Shown here piece by piece: positions 50,701 through 62,700 of a stretch of DNA of 64,000 nt. The translations under genes were made by a program, and so were the position numbers. Source of the DNA: Agelaius tricolor (taxonomy: Eukaryota; Chordata; Aves; Passeriformes; Icteridae); assembly GCA_023055355.1 (NCBI GenBank), contig JALJCS010000007.1:5878001-5942000 (forward strand), written 5' to 3'. The stretch's first letter is position 1. Each line of letters opens with the position of its first letter. The notes below the pieces were generated by a model. It did no database searches and was not told the origin of the DNA. It saw only the letters and a list, made by a program, of their open reading frames with translations.

Positions 50701-53700
50701 CTTTACTGGCTTTTCAGTGCTACAGAGGCTGGGGGAGAGGAGAGGACAGATTATTTCTGTGTGATGCTGCAGATGTGACAGAACAAATATCTGCATTTGT
50801 GTTAAATAAACCAAACCTTGGATTTACATACACTCAGGGGTTCTTCAGAACAGAAATCCCTTACTTTGTCCCTTTCTTCACAGGGACTTTGTCAGCAGCA
50901 TTTTCCTGGGTGGCTGATGTGAGTCAGGCCCCCAGCCAGCTGGCAGCAAGTTGTGTTTTAGAGGCTTGGCCTTTGTGAGCTGAGGAGAGCAAAATGATCC
51001 ATCTGCTCACCATACTGTGGGTCTGTTTGCATTCACAAGAAGGAAATCTGAAAAATGTGCTTATCCCAGGCTCTAGACACCTTTTGGCAGTCACCCTAAT
51101 AAGTCAGTTTAGAGTGACAATCAAAGCCAACAGTTTTCATCTCAGAATTTTTTAACTGCAAGAGCAGAAGTTAAACAAAATACCATTGTTTTTACCGAGG
51201 GGAGGTATGGGAGAGGATGCCTCACTTCACCTTTCATTTTTCCTCATTCCAGTTAATAAAAAGATAAGCCTTTTAACAAACTGTGAATTTATGGAGATTA
51301 AAAGAGTTAAATTGTGGATACCTCATCCAATATCCTTGAGGAAGCCCCATTCTTACATACAAAGGAGTAATTGGTGCATCTGGATGGGCAGGCTTTGATG
51401 ACAAGGTGCAAGGTGAATTCACATTTTCCAACAAATGTTTAGATTCTGTTAAGGGAGATATTTTTTATTTTCCTTGGAATTGGCTGCCATGGACCTTGGT
51501 CCACTGTTTGCTGGAATCAATTGAGTTTATCCCAAGTAACTTCCACCTTCCATCTGCTCTCCATTCTCAGCTGAGCATATTTCCTTGTAATTCTTAGAGA
51601 TCATTCAAGGATATATGGAGTATATGGATATTATTTATCTGTTTGTAGTGTCTTTCTGCTACTCCTTTCCTCCTCCTCCAGGATCCTCAGCACTGAAGCT
51701 GTGCTATTTTTGGAAGAAAGTCTGTCAGGTGGCCCTGTACATTTAAAGACCATCAGTGGCAGTGTTCTGCTGTGGTCACTGTTTGTGACATGCAGGTCCC
51801 AGTGGATGCTTTATCTGATGGGTGCAGGCCTCTGTCCAGACAGATCTATGAGCTTATTAAGATTGTCATCTAACTGTCAATATTTCCTTTTTTTATATAT
51901 AGTATAAGATGGCAAAAATAGATTATACTGACACCCTCCTCCAGTGAAATCTAAAACATATGTTTTTCCTCCTCCACACAGAAAAGGGATAACTTGCAGA
52001 AGCTCTATGGGAAACCTTGCAGGAGCTTGTGTGTGCTCAGCTTGATTTGCTGTTAAATAGACACTCTCAGACTGTAGTGTAGTCACTCCAGTTCCTTTGG
52101 GAGGCAGGGGTGCTAAGGAGAAGTTGAGCACCCACCCTGTTCTGCTGACAGCAGCTTTCACTCAGCACCAGCATTTCACAGGAGGGGAGGTGAAAATCCT
52201 TCCTGTGCTGATACTGGAAGTGTGGTCCCTCCATGTGTATCCTCTGTGTGATCTGAAACAGAAGATCCATCTCTTGAGAGCTGCCCTGGTGCTTGTTTTG
52301 CAGGCTATGCCCACTGGAAGGGCCAGGTGCTGAACTCAGATGAGCTGCATGAACTTTACGAAGGGCTGAAGCTGAACAAGGTCAACCGCTACGATTATGT
52401 GCTCACAGGTAAGAAGAGCTTGTTCTCTGCAGCTCCCAGCAGGTGTAAACAGGGCTGAAGACATTTAAAACACAAATCCCTCCTTGTTGCAAGCCAGGCA
52501 ATTAAAATTTCAGCTGTTTATTGTAGTCTGAACTGGCTCGTGCTGTTCAGTTTGGAACAGCTGGGAGGTTGTAACTGGGCAGGTAAATTGAGCCTTGGTA
52601 TCATTTACAGACTTGTACATGCCAGGCATGTACAGGCTCACTTCATATTTTGGGAGTGCCTCTTTTGGAACAATGGATCAGGAATGTCAGAGTAGTATTT
52701 TTAAATTTATTAGGAAGACATGAGTTTAACCCTTTCTCCTTAATCTGCAGTGCTAGCACTCTGTGGTACTGCAGCATGATTTTATAAACAGTTCTCTTGA
52801 TTTTTTTCTGTCCTTGATCTTTAAGGCTCAGTGCTTTGGACAGTGACAAAGTTTGAGTAGAGCTGGGTCTTTGCTTTGACTGTCATATATCTTGATTTTT
52901 TGCCCTTGTTACTGTGTAGGTCATCTGAGTGAATACAGGTGTAGGTCATCTGAGTGAATACAGTTCTGCAGTGTTTTCCTCTGCTTGCACTAAGTGTTTA
53001 TAAATACAGGCAAAGAGAACTTCTTGTAGAATACCTCATAGAAAGGAGAGATTCTACAAGCAGTTTTTATTAAAAATTTCTTCTCACCCAATTCCTGCTT
53101 CTCAAAAGTAGGTTACTGATCAGATTTCACCTCAGTAAGAGCTGTGCATCTGGTTTGGATAACAGTATCAATTTCTTACAGCAGTGAACAGGGACTTTTT
53201 AAAGGTAAGCAGAAATACATCACCAGATTTGATTATTTCATGGCTTCCACATGTAGGAAAGTTCTTTACACACAGGGAAAACTGGAAATTTTAAGTGCAT
53301 GCGTTACAACTCCAAAGCAGTCATTCTGGGTGAGGCATGTCAAAGAGTTACTGTCAGGGTTTTTTCAAGGAATATATCCAAAATAAGGGAGACTGAAAGC
53401 AAATAGATTGAACTAAGGTTAAGAAATTAATTTTGGCCTTAATGGGTTGTTTGTTTTTGAGAAATAGATGAACAACCTTTCTTTCCTGGGAGGAACTCAC
53501 ACAGAGAACACTTCCAGGAAAAGCACACTGTATAGTAGGAGTTTTCAGGAGATGTTAGTGTGCAAAATTTATAAATAATATTTGAGTATTCTTTTAGCCA
53601 GAAATGTTCCATTTTTATTTCACTTCCAACTCTTGGAAAAGACCTCTACTCCTTTCTTATCACTGGCAAAATGGATTTAAGAGATTAAAAATGGTAGAAG

Positions 53701-56700
53701 GAAAATAGAAATCTTCAGCAAAAAGGAATTTGGGAGAAAAAGGGATTATTTATTAATAAAAGTCCTTTAAAATAGGATTTTTTGTGTGTTGTTCAAGTTT
53801 GCTTTAAAATCTCATTTGCTGCAGCCATTTTCAGTATGAACAAAAAGAAGGCATGGGTGGAAAGAGCAGTAATTTCTGAACATCTAATAACACTTTTTGT
53901 GTTTTAGTCTTCAGCTGCACTGTGGCTGAACTTAAAATCCTTTTTTTTTTTATTCAGGGCCAAAAGTCAGATTTTTCTCTTTAAACAGACATTCACTAGA
54001 GTGCACAAGAACTTTGTACCTCAGACAAGCTGGATATGATAACTTAAACACTGAAAAGCAATTTATCAGCAGGTGGGGTTTGGCTGTTAATTGTCTGATG
54101 ATTGTAGATAGCTCAACTGAGATAAAAATTATTATCTTTAGGCCAATTATACAAAGTAACACTCCATGGACTTTTTGGGACTGTTAGCTATTTGTAGATC
54201 TTCTTATATTTGTTTCATTTACAGTAAGACACTCAAGGTAAGAGATAAATTGCAGTTCAGTGTAACAGTTTCAAACACCTCTGTCAGTGATGTACAGTAT
54301 TATTTTCAGTATTATTATTAAACTCAGTATTATTAAACTCAGTATTATTTTCCAGCCAGTCTGCCATCACAGGTCTTGACTCTTTAGACTGATTGTCAGC
54401 ATTTCATGGATAAAATCCAGCATTTTGGCAAAAAAAAAAAATTCCATTTCTTTGCAGCACCCAAGAATTGATCAATTTTTGAGTTTAAAAAAAATCTCCA
54501 AAATCTGCTTTTTAAATGTAGTTTAAAATACTTTATTAGAATGGACATTTCCAAGGACATTGAAAGATGCTGCCCTGCTAAAAATAATAGTATTAAATCA
54601 GAGAATCACAAAATATGCTGAGCTGGAAGGGACCCACAAATATTGAGTCCAGCTTATGGCCCTGCCCAGCACCATCCCCAAGAAATGAGCTACAATAAAT
54701 TAAAATCAAATTGATAATTCATAAATGTTGTTAATAAAGTTAATACATAAATATATAAATTAAGGAATATCTATAAAATTTAAAAACTAGTGATTCAATA
54801 AGAATATTGTGGTGCTAGCATTGTGCCTGGGGCCTTGAAATACAGTAAAACTTATTTCCAGCTTCTTTCACTGCAAAGCCTGAAAAATAGGAACTTTATT
54901 GGTATTTTGGAAATTGCTCTAAAATTATCAAGGTTAAATCTCTATTGCAATTATGTGTTGGACTCTTATCAGCAGGAACACTATTAATAATAAAAAATTG
55001 CTTCAAGACAGAGTATGAGAAAAGTATATGGAATTTTAAAAAAATTCTGTTTACTGCATGAAAAATAATACTGATCAAAATATTGGCTTTATTAAAAGGA
55101 ATGTTTTTTCCTTCTAGCCTGACCTTTGTTCATATATGTTCAAGCATTTTGAAGTTATGCCTTTCTTATACAACATTGAAGTTAAGCCTTTCCTATACAA
55201 CATTCTTAGTAAATGGATTTTTAAGGTTAAACTTGTAGTTGTGCAAGCACTGCCTGAATTTGTATTCCAACCTGGTATTCCTGAGTCAACTACTGAAAGA
55301 AATGCCTTTGTTCTAAAAATGCATTTATCCAAAGAATGAGAAGTATGCAGCATTCCTATCCAAAACTGAAAACAGCAAAAGTGTTCACGAAATTGGACTT
55401 CAAAGTTGTCTTTTTTTTTTCTTTTCCTGAAAGGGTATACAAGAGACACATCATTTCTGGCAATGGTGGTGGATATTGTCCAGGAGTTGAAGCAACAGAA
55501 TTCTAACCTTGTGTATGGTAAGCATGTGCATTGTAATCCTTCCTGCTTCCTCATTGAGTATGCTCATCATTTTCACATTTTAGGATAGAAACACTGTTCT
55601 GATGTTACACAACATTTCTGATCTGTCTGGAGCCAGCTGGGCCTCCAGTGATCTTTCATTTCAGCTTTAGGTGTTGAGGGAGTTGGGTTTTTATCTCTCT
55701 ATTTGCTGCTTTTCAGTGTGGTTCCTTTTCAGTGTGGTTCTTGCATTATGCCATCCAAAGGAGGATGTGCCTTGAGGACTGGTTGTCTGTATCCAGGAAA
55801 AAATAAAAATCCCATCCTGCTGCTGCTGCTGCTGCTGCTACAGAGGCTGTTCAGAGTTCAGAACAGCCACAGCTCAGTACAGAACACAGTTCAGAGGCTG
55901 TGTGTGCTGGCAGATGAAGCCTCTCCTTGATTTCCAAGTCAGCCAGAGCAGGACAGGCTCTCCCATGTCACCCTGCCATGGTTCCATGTAAAATCTCAGA
56001 AATGTCCTGCTTTGCCTCATAAGTTTCATGATTTACCTTGAACTCCAGGGCTTTTTTAGCTCTGCTGCTTTCTAATATTCCCTAGGACTATGCAGGGAGC
56101 AGGAGGCTCCAGAAGGTGTTGTCTCTAATATGTCACATCAAGCTTCAACCTGGGAGAAAAGATTTCTTCTCTTCCCTTCCTTCCTTTCTTGAGTGTTTTG
56201 GGAATTTTGAACATAACCAGGCTTGAATTTCAGCTGATAGGGCAAAGTAAGTGAGAATTTAGTGAGATAAAAAGCTGGGAATGATGGTTTGAGCTGTCAT
56301 CTTCAGGCTCAGTAAACAGTGTGGCCAGGAAACATCTAGAATGATAGGCAGGATTTGCAAGGTGTTGTACTGAGCAGTGATACCTGATTTAAAATTAACA
56401 AAGCATAGGTCTTAATTAGCAAAATATAGCAGAGAAATCTTGTCTGGGTTTTGTTGCTTTTTAGCCTTTATTTACACAATTGGATTGTCAAATTCTTCAT
56501 AGCCTTGTGTGAAAGCTAAGGACACTTCTGGGGTATGAACAGAAAGAGACATCTCACTGTGCAGAGCAGGAAGGAAGTGGTCAGGTGGTGGGAGCACAAC
56601 GAGGCTTCTAAGATCCTGTATGTGTAATAAATAGATTCTAACATAAAGAAAATATTTTTTAAATGTAAAGCAAATTGCTCTCTTTTTATTCATAGAAACT

Positions 56701-59700
56701 TCCTGAAATACTGACATTGATTTGATATCTTTGGATTTGTGCTTCTTTTTGATCTTGCTTAAAGATCTTTTAATACAATGAACAATGTTCCTTTTTGAAG
56801 TGCAGTGCTAGGCTGTTTTCATCCTCACTGAGGACTCTTGGAATGTGTTGTTAGTACTGCTGGTGATCCAGAACCTGTGCCAAACATGTGTTAATATCAT
56901 TACACCAAGTACTTTGGCATGAATTGTCTTGTTGTTTCATTATAGTACTTTCTTTATTTCATACACACACAGCGCTTTGGTGTGTACATTTGGAATATAT
57001 TTTTTCACACTAAAGTAAAAATAGGACTCTTTTCAGAGCTGTTATCTTCTCCCATTTTCTCCCCTCCATCCTACCACTCCAGACAACTTTTTAAGACACA
57101 TGACCTACTCTTTCAAAATTGGCAGCCACCAGATACAAATTTCACTGTGTTACAAGAGCTGTGAGTGTGTGTAAGCTTTGAGGTGCTCTTCTGTAGCCAC
57201 CACTCTAACCTAAAATTTCTCCCTCCCACCAGGGTCTTTATAACTGTACCCTATTTCTAAACCTAATTTTTTTTCTAGTGTGTGATCCAGTGATGGGTGA
57301 CAAGTGGAATGGAGAAGGCTCTATGGTGAGTACTCTTCTGTTTGGATTCTCTGTGTAGTGAATGTTTGTGATGTAAAGATGTATAAAGATTTATTATTTT
57401 TTAAACAACTACAAAAAAAAAAGGTGCTTTACCTAAGTGTGGCTTTGGATCCCAGCATCATGTAAGTTTGTACTTAAATTTCTTGGTTTTGAATGAGATT
57501 GGTATCTGGAAAGAATGACAGCTGCCCAGCCCTGGGATTTCTGGCTCTCTCCTGAGACAACAGATCTTGTCCACAGGAAAATATCCCCCCATCCCTGTCT
57601 CTCTGGAGTTCTCTCATCATCTCTCCAGAGCTGTGTTCTGGCTGGTAGCCTAGCTGCCACTGTCAGTCATCCTGGGAATTGACACAGCCCTGGAACCTAA
57701 ATGAAGATGACTTATTTCATGTGGGATCTGACAGCTGCTGGGCTCTGGGCTGGGATCAGTGACAGAAAGGTCCTGTGTGCCAATACCAGGCTGCATACTG
57801 ACAAGAAAACCATTCATTTTTAATCAAAAATATTTGAACAAAACATTTTGGTTTGTAGGTATGAGTGAGCTGAGACACTCTATTTATTTCCTAATGCTTC
57901 TGAGTCACATTGGTGAGAGAGAACTTGAAAGTTCCTCACCCAGGCATCATTTCCTGTTAATCCTGCCAGTTTAGGTCCATCTGCTTAAAAATGGTGCTTC
58001 TCATCTCCTCCAGGGAAGAAAGGGCTGATGGTGACAGTGTCCCCAGCTGGAGGATGCTCTGCCACTGCAGTTGCAGAGCTTGGAGCTGTCAGGTCACTCA
58101 GTGGCAGCAGGAGTGGTGGTTGAGGGAAGGAGAGCTGCAGTCCCACATCTCACACACTGCTGACAGCTTCTGACACTGGTTTTTTCTCCCCAGTATGTGC
58201 CCGAGGATCTCCTGCCAGTCTACAGGGACAAAGTTGTACCTGTTGCAGATATAATCACTCCTAACCAGTTTGAAGCTGAGTAAGTGCTTATTTCCTTTTC
58301 TAGCCAAATAAACTTGTGGAAAAAAGCAGGGAACAGCGATGCCCCTTAATTTTGTCTCAATATAGTGCCTTATGTATGTATGTGTTGGGTTTTGAGTTTC
58401 AGCTGTTAGTTTTAAGTGGTGTTTTTCAGATGGCCTCAATTGCTGAATGTTGAAAACAATTAAAAATACAGGAGTTAGGTGAAGAAAAAGTTCTTCTTGT
58501 TTTCTTCAGTGTCTCATTTTCATTATTATTTCTTATTATCACCAGAGGCCTGTTTCTTGGACAGGTTAGAAAAGTACCTTCCCCATCCTTACCCATAACT
58601 ATGAAAATTTTTATTATGTGCCAGAATATGAGAACTGACATAGTTCAGTTCAAATTCCTTCCCCCACCCCCCAAAAAAAATTAGATTCAGAATTACCACC
58701 ATGGCAACACCTCAGGGGAGCTAAGAATTTAAATGTCTCCTCCTGCCATGTCTACACAGCTGTGACTCTTTGGTCAGGAGATAATCTGTGGTGGTGCAGC
58801 ACAGGCTGTGCCCTAAAGAGGAGGCAGCAGCTCCATGGGAGAGGAGGGAGAGAAGATACTTGTGAGGGGATTTTTGTGATGCAGGGATCTCTGGAGGAGG
58901 CAGGGTGGCACTGGTGTGAGTGCACTGTGTGTCTGTGCACGTAGCCCTCAAACACTGAGGTCTGCTCCAGCAGACCGTGCAGCCACAGATGGGTTTGGCC
59001 TGTTTGGTGCAGTCCCAGCTTTCCTCCTCTGAAAGGGCAAACAAAAATTCACTGCCTGGAGAATTCCTGCTCTTTTAAGGTTTCTGTTTCATTTTCAGGT
59101 TACTCACAGGCAGGAAGATTTACACAGAAAAAGATGCACTGGAGGTAAGTGGGCAAAGGGTGGGTGGGGTGTGTGACATCTCTCTGCATTCCTGCCTGCA
59201 GTGCTGCACTTTGCCTCCAAACTTGGAGTCACTTTGGCCTCTGTCCTTGCCATGTGTTTATCATTAAACCTTGTACACTTCAGGCACAAAATATTTCCTG
59301 TTTTAGTGTCAGAATTCCAAAGAAACTTCCCAAAAGAGCTCCAGATAAAGGGAGTACAGTGGTAGTGAGTACATCTCTCTGAACTTGCTTTCTGCAGTGG
59401 AGGAGGAGTGGCAGCAGTACACGTGGCAAAAAAACAACAACAAAAAAATAGAATAGAATATAAATATTATGATATAATAATATCCACAGAGTGGATTATT
59501 ATATATAATATTATATTATATATAATGTATAATAATACATACTAGTATAATATATATAATATTTATTATACAATATATATTTTATTATAGATTTATTATA
59601 TTTTTACTTTATTATGTATTATATATGTAATAAGATATTATACAATAAATATAATACTATAAATATTATATTATATTATATTATATTATATTATATTATA

Positions 59701-62700
59701 TTATATTATATTATATTATATTATATATAATAATCCACTTTGTGGATTTTATTTGATTGGGGTGAAAACCCCAGGGGACCCCAGGCATTAGGAACCTGTT
59801 TGGGGCTCTGCTGCCCACATTCAGCATTGCTGAGTGTAAGGACAGCTTTTCTTCATTCTCCCAGATAAATCCACAGCATTGACAGCTGCTGTCATTGCCA
59901 TACAGAGCTGATAGATGGCCTGCAAATATATTGCATGGAGGTGTAATGATTTTCCCTTTCACACAAAGTGAAGAAAATAAAAACCTGTAGGGCTTGGTGG
60001 TGAAGGACAAAATAGAAATACACTTTTATTGATGTCTTGAGAAGGGCTGAGCTCTTTGTTTTGTTGGCTACTCAAGGGCTTTCATAATGGACTGATGTAA
60101 TTCCCTGCAGTTTGGTTTTGAACTTCAAAAGAGCACAAAATCTTTAAACAAACAGCAGCTGCAGTGGCACCCTGGAGAGTAGCTGGGGATCTATGTTTGC
60201 AGCCCAAATGTTTGTTGTATTTTTGCTGTAGCAACGTCCAACAACATGGGCTGGTCCCCATCCCTTCACAGCAGGAAGCAGCTACAGAGATCTCATCTCT
60301 CTGAATTTCTACTGCCCCTAGTGCTGCATTACCCCAGTGTGCTGGGTGAGGATGATGAGCTGTGCTTCATGCCAGTAACAGCAACCTGCAACTCAGCTCT
60401 GTTCTCATCTCACCAGTGGAACCAGTCTTGAGAAGAACATAATCAGCTGAGCAGCCATTAGTTTTAAATTTGCATATTTCAGCTGCAAACCTGAGTTGCT
60501 TGTGCTAAACAGTTTTGCCAATTAGTCTTCTGACTGATTAATACCATAGCTCTAATTTGTGATGGGCTTTCAAAGAGAGATGGAATTATACTTAGAAATG
60601 GAAACATTTTTAAAGAAGTTGTTTGGAGGATGTTATACTTTAATCTGTCCGTGTTTCCAGCTACCTGTCATATATGGGTCTGAGTAATAATCCATGCTGG
60701 AATTTGTCCCTTTTAAAAGTGGTAGGATTTCTGGCATTGATTTCCATGATTTCATGCTTGCTTTCCTTTCCTTAACAAGACTTGTGATGGCAGTAGTGTC
60801 TTCTTACATAAAATTAAGCATGATGTAATATTAATGTAGAAAGGACTAAGTCCTACAACTAGAGACAGTGGAAGTTAGGGTCCTGCTGGATTGTGACTGA
60901 GGAATGAAATTTAGTTTCATATTCCTGCACAGACTGATTGTGTCAGTGTGTGCTGGTGGATTTACTGCTTCTCCAAAACCCCACTGATGTCTGTGCAAAG
61001 AGGTCTGACAGCTGAAGAAACTTGGAGGCTTAGACAAGAAAAAAAAAGCAATAAAGTATTAAAAAATAGCAGAAATAAATCCATATCATTCAGCTGCTCA
61101 TGAGTCATAGCTAGCCTGAGAGGGTTTTTAGTTAAACTCTTCTGGGAGAATTAATATTTTATCCATGTTTTATACTAAACTCATTATTGAAGTCATTCTT
61201 TTTTCTGTGAAATCAAAATCACTTCTGTCTGTAACAACCAATTGTGATGTCAGAAGTAGAGTATTAATGAGTTTAAGTGAGGAACACAGAGTGGAAATAC
61301 ATCTGCAAAGGTATATAATTTACAGCTGTAGTTTGGGGGTTGAAACAGAATGAGAAAAGAAGATTGAGATGGACACACTTGTGCCTCTGATTTAGCTTTT
61401 TTAATTTTTAGTAACTCTAAAAGTAGTAGCTAAATAAGATTTCATGACCTGGAGTTGCTGGCTTTCTAGAAAATGCTTCAGGATACCAGCTCAGGTACAC
61501 GTGTCTGTATTTTATTCTCTTATTCTTTTGATAGTATATTCTGAAAACATGATGAAGGCAAAAATTCTGATCACAGCTGAAACAGAGTATTTTTTCCAGA
61601 GGGGCATCCAAAGATAACACAAACAGAAAGGCTTGTATATTTTAACAAGTGTGTACATTTAAATGTGGATGTTTTGATTCCCCGAGTTCAAAGTAATGCC
61701 CCTAATTCAAGTGTATTATTTGAATAGAGACTGGGGCTTTTTTCTCTTTACAAAAGATGCCAAAATAAGGTGTTTGTTAAAAATCCTCAGTACTATGAAT
61801 GAAAGTTTAATCCACACATATTGCAGTCACTGATTCCTGCCTTTTTGCACACTGAAAGGTAATGGATATGCTCCATGCCATGGGACCAGAGACTGTGGTG
61901 ATCACAAGCTCAGATCTACAGGCACCTCTAGGAAATGACTACCTGATTGCTCTGGGAAGCCACAGAAAAAGTAAGTGAAGAGCTCCTTCCTTACCTGTGC
62001 TCTCTTCTAACCTGTCTGTGCTTGCAGTTACTCCTTCAAGAAGAAATTCCATCAGGCCCATCTGCATGGAAGGAGCCCAGATTCCTTAGTGAGCCCCTTG
62101 TCCTGCAGTAATAAATATCAGGAGTGTGAGACTGGGGCTGCTCCATGAGGGTGGACAGGAGCTGAGTGTGATCCTAGCCCTGGCAGGACTCTGTCCCCAC
62201 CCATGGGACCTGAATAAGGTCAGCAGGACAGGGGGTGATGGCAGACAGGTCCCAGTGACAGTCCAGAGGCAAGGCAGGTCTGAGATGAATCTGGAAAATC
62301 CAGTAAGTACATCAGGACAGCAGGGCTGGGCACAGGAATATCTGTACCATAGCTCAGATGCCCAGGCCTGAGCTTCATGCAGCCCCTGGGCAGAGGAGGA
62401 GGATGTACTAGGCAAGGTTTTTTGGGACTCTTACAGCCCCTGGTACTGAGCCTGGTAGTAAGGATGTAAAACAGGAACTTGGCATGTTTGAATGCTTTTC
62501 TGAAAAGTCACTCTGTCCTTCCTGTTAGCAGATTGTTCCTCCCTTGATAGGTTATAAAATACCCTCCTGCTTCTTCTCTGTGTCCCCTTTTGTGCTGTCA
62601 CCAGGATTCACTGTGTGTTCACACAGTGTTTCCACTTGATGCTTACAGTTATGAGGGATGAAAAAGGAAGGCAGTAGCTCCCTCCTTCCTCTTAAATGAA

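Larger units (their letters stand above)
45385..52303 (+). other. PDXK: PDXK intron 2, 6.9 kb
   Basis: Holds the 120-bp duplication, a G/T-rich tract, a poly-A run and LTR-like copy E, listed separately. Nothing else recognised. Confidence 0.8.
52409..55433 (+). other. PDXK: PDXK intron 3, 3.0 kb
   Basis: Contains a 25-bp-period duplication at 52,916-52,963, small AGTATTATT repeats at 54,296-54,350 and a CR1 fragment at 54,598. Otherwise unrecognised. Confidence 0.8.
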
